Assembly: GCA_964577965.1 (NCBI GenBank)
Contig: CAZOAT010000063.1
Location: forward strand, 1 to 14,631
Length of the DNA stretch: 14,631 nucleotides
Reading direction: 5' to 3'
Source of the DNA: DASUUI01 sp964577965
GTDB taxonomy: Bacteria > Gemmatimonadota > Gemmatimonadetes > Gemmatimonadales > Gemmatimonadaceae
The position numbers and the translations under genes were made by a program. The notes beneath the pieces were generated by a model that worked only from the letters and a program-made list of their open reading frames with translations, was not told the origin of the DNA and ran no database searches. Of this stretch, positions 6,673 through 14,534 are shown one piece after another. Within the stretch, counting starts at the first letter, position 1. The number at the start of each line of letters is the position of its first letter.

Positions 6673-7026
6673 ATGCATTCGATCAGCCTGGCGTATCCCA
6701 CTGTGCCACGGTCAGGGGATGAGGCGCGGGCCGTGGCCCGGCTCGTCGATTCAGTGCGGCCGACCGAAGCGCGCGCGGTGCTCGTTCGCTGCCTCTCCGG
6801 AGACGTGGCGCCCGCGGCCGCACTCGCCCAGCTGCTGCATATGACAGGGAGCGCAGCATCGGTCCGTCGTGTAGTGGACGTGGTCACGCACAACGCTGCG
6901 GTCGCGTCCCGCTCGGGTGACAAGCTGTTGCAGGACCGCGTGGATGAGCTGACCCAGGTGCTGGTCGATCCCGAGCTCGGCGTGGATCGCCTGGAGGCGC
7001 TGCAGCGTGGCGGCCGCGGAGGGTGA
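6673..7026 (+). CDS. Unrecognised 117-residue protein downstream of the sigma/anti-sigma pair
   Basis: The ATG at 6673 is the first possible start, as an in-frame TAG lies immediately before it; GGCGG a few bases upstream is a weak Shine-Dalgarno. Codons end mostly in G or C, as in the neighbours, so it is very probably a real gene. The protein is predicted soluble and largely helical, with no signal peptide, membrane segment or cysteine cluster. It is rich in Ala, Val, Arg and Asp, with segments such as AVARLVDSVRPTEARAVLVR (20-39) and LQDRVDELTQVLVDPELGVD (85-104). It lies 27 bp after the anti-sigma gene on the same strand and is probably the third gene of that operon. I do not recognise the family. 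It could be an accessory regulator or a target of the sigma factor. Confidence 0.7.
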   Translation: MHSISLAYPTVPRSGDEARAVARLVDSVRPTEARAVLVRCLSGDVAPAAALAQLLHMTGSAASVRRVVDVVTHNAAVASRSGDKLLQDRVDELTQVLVDPELGVDRLEALQRGGRGG

Positions 7027-7046
7027 ACGACCAGGCGAGCGGCTGA

Positions 7047-7415
7047 TCAGCTTTCGGGTGCGTTACTGCCCCTTCGATCGGCCTTCCTGCGCTCTCCCCG
7101 CCGTCGCCTGCCGACGCGCGGTCGGAACCAGCGAATCGTGAATGCGGCCAGCAGGATGCCGATGATCCAGTAGACAGGGCGCAGGAGATCGTCCAGCGCG
7201 GGCAGCTTGTATGTGATCCAGAAGAGAAGTGCCGCCGCTGTGAGGCCTATCATCCAGAACCAAAGCAGCCCGCGTGGTCGACGACGAAGGTAGGGTGGCG
7301 GCAGTCTGCGTTTCTCCCTTTGTTGCTGGGTCGTCTGACGAGGACCAGAGTGGCCGGCAGGTAGTGGCTGGCAGGTAAAGTGAGGGCCGTTCCCGGTTTC
7401 GCGGAACTGTAGCAC
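7047..7415 (-). CDS. Small two-helix membrane protein with basic tails
   Basis: The frame gives up to 122 residues from a GTG at 7415. Two hydrophobic helices lie at about 50-68 (LLWFWMIGLTAAALLFWITY) and 80-96 (PVYWIIGILLAAFTIRW), and are separated by a short acidic loop (LDDLLR). The region before the first helix (RRLPPPYLRRRPRG) and the tail (RPRVGRRRRGERRKADRRG) are strongly basic, so both ends should be cytoplasmic. The start is uncertain. The first 37 residues look unlike a membrane-protein N-terminus, while a good AGGGAG sits nine bases before a CTG at 7304, which would give about 85 residues. The protein is convergent with the 117-residue gene and divergent from the lipoprotein protease. 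The family is not recognised. Confidence 0.65.
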   Translation of the reverse strand: MLQFRETGNGPHFTCQPLPAGHSGPRQTTQQQREKRRLPPPYLRRRPRGLLWFWMIGLTAAALLFWITYKLPALDDLLRPVYWIIGILLAAFTIRWFRPRVGRRRRGERRKADRRGSNAPES

Positions 7416-7431
7416 TGGAGCGCCCGGATTG

Positions 7432-7437
7432 CATACT
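7432..7437 (+). promoter_or_regulatory. Possible -10 box for the lipoprotein protease operon
   Basis: CATACT in the context GCATACTTAT lies about 37 nt upstream of the ATG at 7474, in the 58-bp divergent gap. The same A/T-rich patch read on the minus strand (ATAAGTATGC) could serve the opposite gene, so the two promoters may overlap. No clear -35 was found on either strand. Confidence 0.25.
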
Positions 7438-7473
7438 TATTGAGGGCACCGACCTGACGACTGCGTGTAGGAA

Positions 7474-9618
7474 ATGGGGCGTGCCTGGCTTTGGACCCTC
7501 GGCCACCTTCACCGCAACCGGTTCGACACCTTGAGATACACCCCTTTGAGCCGGCCACTGCGGCTGGCGTGCATTTCTGCGACCCTAGTCGCGGCCCTGG
7601 CCGGGTGCGGGAGCGGTACGGAAGTACCTCCAGCGGCGAGCCTGTCGCGTACGGCGGGTGATCAGCAGGAGGGCACGATCAACACTGCCCTCAGCCTCCC
7701 GCTCGCGGTCCGGGCCAGAGGTACTGATGGATCGCCGATCACAGGTGTCACCGTCACGTGGACTGTCACATCCGGCAACGGGTCGGTCACGCCCGCCACC
7801 TCAATAACGGACGCCGAAGGCACTGCGACGACGGTCTGGACGCTGGGTCCGATACCGGGACAACAGAGTGTCACTGCCACGATCGAAGGCGGTGTAACCA
7901 CGATCTTTACGGCTACCGCGAGCTCGGCGCCCATGTGTGGTGCCACGGTTGAGCTGAGTCACGGCGAGATCTGCCTCGCTTCGCCTTCGCGTGCAGCCGA
8001 TGTTCAGGTGAGCGGATCCGTCGGTGCGGAGTTTGTGGCCATTCCGTACTACGACGGTAATCTCGCGCGGAATTCTGTAACCGTGAACGCGATCGCGATG
8101 GGCGCGACTCCCGCGTTGGGGCCGCCGACACCTGTCATGGTTCCGTTCCAGAGCGCGTCACTGGATGCCGGCGCGATGGTACTCAGCCGTGACGTCAGTT
8201 TCGAGCGCGGCCTGCGCCGGCGTGAGCGTGAATCGCTTCCACGGTTGGTCTCGGAGGGAGGAGGGGCCGCTGCGACGTCGCGCTCCGGAGCGAGCATGGC
8301 GGTGGCACCGGCCGAGCCGCGGTTCGCGGTGGTCGGCGATGTCATGTCGCTGAACGTCAGATCTGATTCGGCGTGCGCACAGCCGAGTCTTCGCCAGGGA
8401 GAAGTGAAGAAGATTTCCACCCGTGCGATCTGGGTGGAAGACCGGGCCAATGCGCCGGGCGGTTTCACCGACGCCGAGTACGATCAGATCGCTGCCGAAT
8501 TCGACAGTCACATCTGGCCAACCGACATCGCAGCGTTCGGTACACACACCGACATAGACAACAACCAGAAAGTGATCGTCTTTTTCACCTCGGCGGTGAA
8601 CGCGCTCACTCCAGGGGTCGCGCCAACTTCATTCGTGGGTGGCTTCTTCCATTCGCGGGACTTGTTCCCCAAGGCGGCAGTGATGCGCACCGCCAGCGGC
8701 AAGGATCTTCAGGCTTGCCCCGGGAGCAATTTCGCGGAGATGTTCTACATGCTCGCGCCCGATGAGACGCGCGACTTCAGCAAGAAGGAGCGCGTGCTGC
8801 AGTTTACGCATGGCACGCTGGCGCACGAGCTGCAGCACCTGATCAACTCCGCGCGGCGGCTGCACATCACGCCCAACGCTGTTTACCCGGAAGTGGTGTG
8901 GATGGAGGAAGGACTGTCGCACATCGCGGAAGAGCTGTCGTACTATCGGGTCTCGGGCTTCCAGCCGCGGCAGAACCTGAATGTTGACGATGTGCGCGGC
9001 TCTGGCGCGCTGATCGACATCCTGAACCGATACATGGCGTCCAACCTCAGCAGGCTCAGCAGCTATATGTCGAGCAGCAGCACGCAGTCACCGTACGGCG
9101 AGTCTCAGCCAGGTGGGAACACTGACGACTGGGACGACCTCGCGACCCGGGGAGCGATCTGGAGCTTCATGCGGTGGGCCGCAGACCATCGCGGGTCCAG
9201 TGATGGCGATGTGTGGAACCGGCTGGTGAGGGACGCCACCGCCGTCGGAATCGAGAATCTCCGCAACGTCTTCGGCGCCGACATCGGAGGTCGCTTCCGG
9301 GAATGGGCGGGGGCTAACTATGTGGATGATGCGCCCGGGCTGGACGGTCCTGGAGCGCCGCAGCAGAGTATCACGTTTCGGCACCCGAGCTGGAACTTCC
9401 GCTCGATCCTTCCGGCGTTGTCGTCAAACAATGCCCAGTTTCCGCTTCAGCGGTTCAGCATAGCCGGGCAGACCGCAACGTTCACGCTGGTAGACGGTGG
9501 TGCCGCCTACCTGCGCTTCGGCACAGGTGCGGGTACGAGCACGAACCTCCGCATTACCACGAGTAGCGGCGGTCAGCTGCCCTCGGGAGCCAGCGTCTGG
9601 ATCGTGCGAACGAAGTAG
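7474..9618 (+). CDS. Big-domain lipoprotein zinc metalloprotease (M30/hyicolysin-like)
   Basis: Up to 714 residues. A signal peptide (about 27-44) ends in the lipobox LAGC, so C45 should be lipidated and the protein anchored to the outside of a membrane. If the ATG at 7474 is right, about 26 residues precede the hydrophobic core; a TTG at 7531 would give a more usual signal peptide. Residues 65-150 form a Big_1-type Ig-like domain (GVTVTWTVTSGNGSVTPATS and onward). The protease domain has the zinc-binding HELQH (451-455), and downstream EEGLSHIAEEL (478-488) supplies the likely third zinc ligand, as in gluzincin-like enzymes such as M30 hyicolysin. A beta-rich C-terminal part (from about 640) ends in a sheet-like TNLRITTSSGGQLPSGASVW. 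C154, C167, C301 and C415 could form disulfides. It opens a tight plus-strand run, with the Cro/CI gene 2 bp after its stop. The metalloprotease call is strong; the exact family is less sure. Confidence 0.82.
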   Translation: MGRAWLWTLGHLHRNRFDTLRYTPLSRPLRLACISATLVAALAGCGSGTEVPPAASLSRTAGDQQEGTINTALSLPLAVRARGTDGSPITGVTVTWTVTSGNGSVTPATSITDAEGTATTVWTLGPIPGQQSVTATIEGGVTTIFTATASSAPMCGATVELSHGEICLASPSRAADVQVSGSVGAEFVAIPYYDGNLARNSVTVNAIAMGATPALGPPTPVMVPFQSASLDAGAMVLSRDVSFERGLRRRERESLPRLVSEGGGAAATSRSGASMAVAPAEPRFAVVGDVMSLNVRSDSACAQPSLRQGEVKKISTRAIWVEDRANAPGGFTDAEYDQIAAEFDSHIWPTDIAAFGTHTDIDNNQKVIVFFTSAVNALTPGVAPTSFVGGFFHSRDLFPKAAVMRTASGKDLQACPGSNFAEMFYMLAPDETRDFSKKERVLQFTHGTLAHELQHLINSARRLHITPNAVYPEVVWMEEGLSHIAEELSYYRVSGFQPRQNLNVDDVRGSGALIDILNRYMASNLSRLSSYMSSSSTQSPYGESQPGGNTDDWDDLATRGAIWSFMRWAADHRGSSDGDVWNRLVRDATAVGIENLRNVFGADIGGRFREWAGANYVDDAPGLDGPGAPQQSITFRHPSWNFRSILPALSSNNAQFPLQRFSIAGQTATFTLVDGGAAYLRFGTGAGTSTNLRITTSSGGQLPSGASVWIVRTK

Positions 9619-9620
9619 GC

Positions 9621-10178
9621 ATGGGGGGCACCGTGGCCGGCAAGCGTGGCAGCGACAGTGCATGGGGCGCTGCGACGCGCCTGCCAGTGACTGCTGGGGG
9701 AGTTGGTCGGGCGCGCCGGTGTCTGGGAATGACGCAGGCGGAGCTCGCGCGTGCGCTGGGTGTGGGGCGCGTGACGGTCGCGCGGTGGGAGACTGACGTG
9801 ATGCGGCCTACGCATCGCTCAGTCGCGCGATTGCTCGACCTGCTGCACGATCTCGCGTCAATGCCATCGACAGGGGCCGGTGATGCCGATGCGCGCGAGG
9901 ACATTGCGCAGCGATTTGCGCTGGTAGCGCTGTTCGGTGGCAGGGTGCGGCTGCCGGTGCGGTCGTGGGGCGAGCTGCTCGATGTCTCGCCGGGGGTGTT
10001 GTCTGAGGTTCCGGTTGCGCCGGGGCGGGACGGGACTCCGCTCGCGTCGGGAAGCGATGTCGGTACCGGACTCGAGGAGCGTCTCCGCGGGCGTGCAGTG
10101 CAGGCGGACAGCGTGGCGGGCGAGCGGCGACTTGCGCAGGAGATTGTGACGATCGCGGAGCGCTGGCGGTCAGTGTGA
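9621..10178 (+). CDS. Cro/CI (XRE)-type helix-turn-helix protein with unknown C-terminal region
   Basis: A 185-residue protein. Residues 28-75 form a Cro/CI-type DNA-binding domain: GRARRCLGMTQAELARALGV (29-48) and GRVTVARWETDVMRPTHRSV (49-68), with the usual TQAELA and W-E signature. The C-terminal half (80-185) is not recognised. It has a hydrophobic patch (FALVALFGGRVRLPVRSWGE) and a helical end, and might mediate dimerisation or ligand sensing. The ATG at 9621 is 2 bp after the protease stop, and the gene ends 3 bp before kdpE, so it is embedded in one transcript. A GTG at 9633 after GGGGGG is an alternative start. It could be an autoregulator of this operon. No obvious operator palindrome was seen upstream of the protease gene. 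Confidence 0.78.
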   Translation: MGGTVAGKRGSDSAWGAATRLPVTAGGVGRARRCLGMTQAELARALGVGRVTVARWETDVMRPTHRSVARLLDLLHDLASMPSTGAGDADAREDIAQRFALVALFGGRVRLPVRSWGELLDVSPGVLSEVPVAPGRDGTPLASGSDVGTGLEERLRGRAVQADSVAGERRLAQEIVTIAERWRSV

Positions 10179-10181
10179 TCC

Positions 10182-10877
10182 ATGGCTGAAGTCACTGTTC
10201 TCGTCATCGATGACGAGCTTCAGATCCGGCGCGTCGTCCGGAACGCCCTCGAAAACGGTGACGTGCGCGTGCGCGAAGCCGCTTCGGCTCGCGAGGGGAT
10301 TGACGTCGCCGCTTCGGAGAGGATCGACCTTATTGTCCTCGACATAGGCTTGCCCGACATGGACGGACTCGAAGTCTGTCGGGATATGCGCGGCTGGACA
10401 ACGGCGCCGATACTCGTTCTCTCTGCCCGCCACTCCGACCAGGAGAAGGTTGCTCTGCTGGATGCTGGAGCGGACGATTACATGACCAAGCCGTTCAGCA
10501 CAGTCGAGCTTCAGGCGCGCGTGCGTGCGCAGCTGCGTAGGTCGCGTCTGAGTGGAGGGCCTGGCGGACAGAGTGTCATTGAATCCCACGGTGTCCGGAT
10601 CGACCTCGGGCGACGCGCCGTCCATCGCGACGACGTGCTGGTTCATCTCACTCCCCTCGAGTGGGAGCTCATTCGTGTCCTCGCGACGAACGCCGATCGC
10701 ACCATGACGCACGGCCAGCTCTTCTCCCAGGTGTGGTCGCGATCCCATGGCGACGCGCAGCATTACCTGCGTGTGCACGTAGCCAATCTCCGGCGCAAAC
10801 TTGAACGCGATCCCGTGCGCCCCGCTCTGATCATCACGGAACCCGGAGTCGGCTATCGATTCGACGCCGGAGAATGA
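10182..10877 (+). CDS. kdpE: KdpE-like response regulator (OmpR/PhoB family)
   Basis: A 231-residue response regulator. The receiver domain (4-118) has the acidic pair D10-D11, phospho-acceptor D54 (IVLDIGLPDMDGLE), S81 and K103 (GADDYMTKPF). A winged-helix OmpR-type DNA-binding domain (about 130-228) follows. KdpE-like traits are PILVLSARHSDQEKVALLDA (76-95), HLTPLEWELIRVLATNADR (155-173) and HYLRVHVANLRRKLERDPVR (194-213), ending ITEPGVGYRF. In known systems KdpE activates kdpFABC when potassium is limiting. Here no kdpFABC is present and kup lies downstream, so the target is probably kup or its own operon. The ATG at 10182 is 3 bp after the Cro/CI stop with only a weak ribosome site. Its stop overlaps the kinase ATG (10874-10877). 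Confidence 0.88.
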   Translation: MAEVTVLVIDDELQIRRVVRNALENGDVRVREAASAREGIDVAASERIDLIVLDIGLPDMDGLEVCRDMRGWTTAPILVLSARHSDQEKVALLDAGADDYMTKPFSTVELQARVRAQLRRSRLSGGPGGQSVIESHGVRIDLGRRAVHRDDVLVHLTPLEWELIRVLATNADRTMTHGQLFSQVWSRSHGDAQHYLRVHVANLRRKLERDPVRPALIITEPGVGYRFDAGE

Positions 10878-12451
10878 GGTTGACCTCCCCGGCCACGAGA
10901 CGCGAGTGGGTCATCTCACTGGCCGCGCTCTTTCTCGTCACCGTGCTGCTGCTCGCGCTTCGGAGTACCGCGGACAAGGCGCACGTGGCGCTCGCGTACC
11001 TGCTTCTCGTGCTCGGCGTGAGCTCGCGAGGCGGTCGAGGCCCTGGCATAGCGGTGTCAATCACCGCGTTTCTGTGCTTCAACTTCTTCTTCCTGCGCCC
11101 CTACCACACGCTTACCCTCGCCGATCCGCTGGACTGGGGTGTGCTTGCCGCTTTCCTGCTCACCAGTCTCGTTGCCGCGCAGCTCCTCGTCCGATCGCGT
11201 ACTGAGGCGGCTTCCGCTGAACTTCGCGCACAGGAAGTTGAACGCCTGTCCGCGCTTGGCGCGGAGACACTGAACGCGGCCCGCGCGGAGGACGCACTGC
11301 GCGCCATTGCCGAAGTCATTCGCGGAACGCTTGGAGCTGCGTGCTGCGGCATTCACATCCGCTCGCAGGGAAGCGCTCCGGTGTTGGTGGCCAGGGCAGG
11401 CGATGCGCTGATGGGTCATGGCCCCGGCGCACCCGGGCAGCCGGGCACTGAAGGGATGTTGCAGTGGGTTGCCGCAAATGGACGCGCTGCCGTCGAGCTG
11501 CACAACGGCTCGATGCGCGCGGCGCATGGCGACACGTATCAGTTTCTTGCCACCAATCCGGACGTGCTCTCGCTGTTCCTCCCCCTGCAGGTACGAGATC
11601 ACACGGTTGGTGTCCTGACCGTAACGCCAGGCCGCACACTGCAGCTCGACGCTGCCGGTGGCCGTTTCCTGATCGCGCTGTCGTACTACGCAGCGCTCGG
11701 AGTCGAGCGGCTGAAGCTTGCGGAGGATGCGGACCGTGCCGATGCGCTCGAGAAGGCGGACGAAGCCAAGAACGCGGTTCTCGCGTCCGTTTCGCACGAT
11801 CTCCGAACACCGCTGACTACTATCAAAGGCCTGGCACACGAGATTCGTCGGGAGGGCGACGAGCGCGCTGCGGTCATCGAGGAGGAAGCGGATCGCCTCA
11901 ACAGGTTCGTCGCCGATCTGCTAGACCAGTCGAGGCTCGCCGCTGGCGGCCTTCGCGTCGAAGCCCAGATCAATGCTGCCGAAGACCTCGTGGGCGCAGC
12001 GATGCAGAGGGTGTCGGGCGCAACTGGGGATCGGGTGGTGGTGGCGTCGCTGCAGCAGACCGAGCCGCTGCTGCTTGGCAGGTTTGATTTTGCCCATTCC
12101 CTGCGCGTGCTCTGCAATCTGATCGACAATGCGGTCAAGTTCGCCCCGCCGCGCTCGACAGTCGAAGTGCAGGCACGCCGCGGCAACGGGCAGCTGGAGT
12201 TCCTTGTCGCTGATCGCGGGCCGGGAATCTCTGTGTCTGACCGCGAGGTGATTTTCCAGCCTTTTTTTCGGGGGAGCGCGGCTGGTGGCAGTGGTGTGGG
12301 ACTCGGGCTGTCGATCGCACGCGGGCTGGCAGCGGCGCAGGGTGGCAGCGTCAACTATGAATCGCGCGAAGGCGGCGGCAGCGTTTTCGTGTTCAGTGTT
12401 CCGGCAGCAGACGTGAGCGACCTGGAGGGCGTACAGGAGGACTCTTTGTGA
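10874..12451 (+). CDS. kdpD: KdpD-like sensor histidine kinase lacking the N-terminal KdpD/USP module
   Basis: A 525-residue membrane kinase, against roughly 900 for full KdpD. The N-terminal region (12-106) is a DUF4118-like set of about four membrane helices, with the KdpD-typical FLCFNFFFLRPYHTLTLADP (66-85). A GAF-like domain (about 125-280) follows. Next come HisKA with the H-box SVSHDLRTPLTTIKG, phospho-acceptor H308 (305-319), and the HATPase domain with the N-box NLIDNAVKF (415-423), G1 ADRGPGIS and G2 GSGVGLGLSIA. The catalytic core is intact. The large cytoplasmic KdpD plus universal-stress-protein part, which in other bacteria binds ATP and c-di-AMP, is absent. The start is fixed by ATGA overlap with kdpE. 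No frame upstream encodes the missing part, so this is a natural short form rather than a broken gene. The likely role is control of potassium or turgor response through the adjacent KdpE. Confidence 0.86.
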   Translation: MRLTSPATRREWVISLAALFLVTVLLLALRSTADKAHVALAYLLLVLGVSSRGGRGPGIAVSITAFLCFNFFFLRPYHTLTLADPLDWGVLAAFLLTSLVAAQLLVRSRTEAASAELRAQEVERLSALGAETLNAARAEDALRAIAEVIRGTLGAACCGIHIRSQGSAPVLVARAGDALMGHGPGAPGQPGTEGMLQWVAANGRAAVELHNGSMRAAHGDTYQFLATNPDVLSLFLPLQVRDHTVGVLTVTPGRTLQLDAAGGRFLIALSYYAALGVERLKLAEDADRADALEKADEAKNAVLASVSHDLRTPLTTIKGLAHEIRREGDERAAVIEEEADRLNRFVADLLDQSRLAAGGLRVEAQINAAEDLVGAAMQRVSGATGDRVVVASLQQTEPLLLGRFDFAHSLRVLCNLIDNAVKFAPPRSTVEVQARRGNGQLEFLVADRGPGISVSDREVIFQPFFRGSAAGGSGVGLGLSIARGLAAAQGGSVNYESREGGGSVFVFSVPAADVSDLEGVQEDSL

Positions 12452-12536
12452 TTTTTTGATGGCTGGCGCGCCGATCTTTGTGCGCGTTTGACGGTGCGAT
12501 CCGTAACGTCGGTTGCTTCCTACCCCGGCGTTTGCC

Positions 12537-14483
12537 ATGACTGCGAAAGATCAGGCCCCAGCCATTGTTGGCCAGGAACCGGCACCACGTTACCAGCAGG
12601 TCGAGACAGATCCGCACGGAAAGCGGCTGGCTGTCCTGACGCTGGCCGCGCTCGGTGTCGTGTATGGCGACATCGGCACAAGTCCGCTCTATACGATCCG
12701 CGAGACATTTCACCCCGAGTTCGGCCTCGAGGCGAGCGTGGCGAACGTGCGCGGGATTCTGTCACTGGTTTTCTGGTCGCTGATGCTCGTTGTTGTGGTC
12801 AAGTATCTCGTCTTCGTGCTTCGCGCGGACAACCGCGGCGAGGGTGGTGTGCTCGCTGCGCTGGCCCTGGCGCTGCAGCGGCAGCACCGCCACACGGAAC
12901 GGCGGCGCAGAATGGTTTTGATTGTGCTCGGCATCTTCGGCACTGCGCTGCTCTACGGCGACGGTATCATAACGCCGGCCATTTCAGTTCTGGGCGCGAT
13001 GGAAGGGTTGACCGTCGTTACGCCGCGACTTGCTCCGTTCGTCGTGATCGTGACGATCGTCATTCTGTTGAGCCTGTTCCTGTTTCAGAGGTTCGGGACA
13101 GCACGTGTGGGAGCGACGTTCGGGCCGGTCACCGCGCTGTGGTTCATCACCATTGCGGTGCTTGGCATCGCCGAGATCACGCGTGAGCCGCGGGTTCTGG
13201 CGTCGGTGAATCCCTATCATGCCGTTCGCTTTTTCATGGAGCATGGCTTTACCGGTTTCGCTGTGCTTGGCGCCGTCTTCCTCGCGGTTACCGGGTCGGA
13301 GGCGCTGTATGCCGATATCGGGCACTTCGGAAAGAAGCCGATCCGGCTCGCCTTCTTCTCGCTCGCGCTTCCTGCACTGCTCCTCAACTACTTCGGCCAG
13401 GGCGCGTTGCTGCTTCGGAATCCGGCGGCGATAGAGAATCCCTTCTATCTGCTCGCCCCCCGCTGGTTCCTGTACCCGCTTCTTGCGATCGCGACGATGG
13501 CCGCCATCGTCGCTTCCCAGGCGCTCATCTCAGGTGCGTTCTCGCTTTCTCACCAGGCGGTGCAGCTCGGCTACTGGCCGCGCCTCACGATCATCCACAC
13601 TTCCAGAAGAGAGCATGGGCAGATCTACGTTCCTGAGATCAACAGGGCGCTGATGATCGGGACGCTGCTCATCGTGGTGGGATTCAGGTCATCGAGCGCG
13701 CTTGGCGCGGCGTACGGTATCGCAGTCACGGGAACGATGTCGATCACAACGCTTTTGTTCGCGGTGATCGCGCGCACCCAGTGGAAATGGCCGATGTGGC
13801 GTGTCGTCGCTCTGGCTGCGTTCTTCTTCAGCTTCGATTTCGCCTTCCTCGGCGCCAACGCGCTCAAGATCGAACATGGCGGCTGGGTGCCGCTTGCCAT
13901 CGGCCTGACCGTGGCCACTCTGATGATGACGTGGAAGCGCGGTCGTGAGCTGCTTCAGGGCATCATGCGACAGGCAAGCCTGCCGATGGATCTCCTGCTG
14001 ACCGAGCTCGACCGACGGCCCCCGCCGCGGGTGACCGGAACTGCGGTTTTCATGACGTCAGACGCAGAAGGCGCACCCGTCGTGATGCTGCACCACCTGA
14101 AACACAACAAAGCGCTTCACGAGCAGGTCATACTGCTGTCTATCGTCTCGGCGGAGACACCGGATGTTGCCGAAGCCGAGCGTGTGACGGTGCAGCGGTA
14201 CGGGCACGGTTTGTATCGTGTCGTTGCAACGTATGGCTTCATGGAGACGCCCAACGTGCCTGAGATAATGGAAGCATGTGAAGCGTTCGATCTCCACGCG
14301 CACAAAACCGAGACGAGCTTCTACCTCGGTCGCGAGCGCATTCTTCCGACAGGCGCGTCAAGGATGGCGCGCTGGCGAAAGAGGTTGTTCGTGATCATGA
14401 ATCGTAATGCTCAGGAGGCGACGCGTTACTTCGGTGTGCCGCCAAACCGTGTGGTCGAGCTCGGAGCGCAGGTGCAGCTGTAG
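12537..14483 (+). CDS. kup: Kup-type low-affinity potassium uptake transporter
   Basis: A 648-residue protein of the Kup/HAK/KT family, slightly longer than the 622-residue E. coli protein. It is predicted to import K+ with H+ across the inner membrane. Conserved signatures are LGVVYGDIGTSPLYTIRE (39-56), LRADNRGEGGVLAALAL (96-112), LLYGDGIITPAISVLGAMEG (138-157) and VTGSEALYADIGHFGKKPIR (251-270). About 12 membrane helices occupy residues 30-455. A cytoplasmic C-terminal part follows, ending in the family-typical PPNRVVELGAQVQL. Acidic residues D45, E156 and E255 sit at conserved membrane positions. The frame is open to a TTG at 12513, but the ATG at 12537 gives the usual short hydrophilic N-terminus; no clear Shine-Dalgarno is visible. 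It follows the kdpDE-like pair by 85 bp. That gap is too short for a c-di-AMP (ydaO) riboswitch and shows no strong terminator, so co-transcription is plausible. Confidence 0.95.
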   Translation: MTAKDQAPAIVGQEPAPRYQQVETDPHGKRLAVLTLAALGVVYGDIGTSPLYTIRETFHPEFGLEASVANVRGILSLVFWSLMLVVVVKYLVFVLRADNRGEGGVLAALALALQRQHRHTERRRRMVLIVLGIFGTALLYGDGIITPAISVLGAMEGLTVVTPRLAPFVVIVTIVILLSLFLFQRFGTARVGATFGPVTALWFITIAVLGIAEITREPRVLASVNPYHAVRFFMEHGFTGFAVLGAVFLAVTGSEALYADIGHFGKKPIRLAFFSLALPALLLNYFGQGALLLRNPAAIENPFYLLAPRWFLYPLLAIATMAAIVASQALISGAFSLSHQAVQLGYWPRLTIIHTSRREHGQIYVPEINRALMIGTLLIVVGFRSSSALGAAYGIAVTGTMSITTLLFAVIARTQWKWPMWRVVALAAFFFSFDFAFLGANALKIEHGGWVPLAIGLTVATLMMTWKRGRELLQGIMRQASLPMDLLLTELDRRPPPRVTGTAVFMTSDAEGAPVVMLHHLKHNKALHEQVILLSIVSAETPDVAEAERVTVQRYGHGLYRVVATYGFMETPNVPEIMEACEAFDLHAHKTETSFYLGRERILPTGASRMARWRKRLFVIMNRNAQEATRYFGVPPNRVVELGAQVQL

Positions 14484-14503
14484 CCTGCGACAGCGCCGCA
14501 AGC

Positions 14504-14534
14504 GAGGGTTTCGGGGGTCGAAAACCACACCCTC
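14504..14534 (+). terminator. Candidate hairpin after kup
   Basis: GAGGGT (14504-14509) and ACCCTC (14529-14534) can pair; an inner GGTTTCG/CGAAAACC pairing with a bulge is an alternative fold. It begins 20 nt after the kup stop and lies before the tRNA. The following CAACTTG is not a U-tract, so this may only be a weak or factor-dependent terminator. Confidence 0.3.

Noticed and set aside
7042..7051. GCTGATCAGC palindrome at the convergent gene ends
   Set aside because: It is only 10 bp with no loop, overlaps the stop codon of the minus-strand gene and lacks a U-tract, so it is not supported as a terminator or operator.
9554..10778. Minus-strand frames of 217 and 202 codons opposite the Cro/CI and kdpE genes
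   Set aside because: The plus-strand genes have clear domains and tight operon spacing; the opposing frames are low-complexity Arg/Ser/Thr-rich shadows.
12452..12536. Possible c-di-AMP (ydaO) riboswitch before kup
   Set aside because: The gap is only 85 nt, shorter than that class, and none of its conserved elements or a strong terminator is visible. GGCGCGCC inside it is a simple palindrome.
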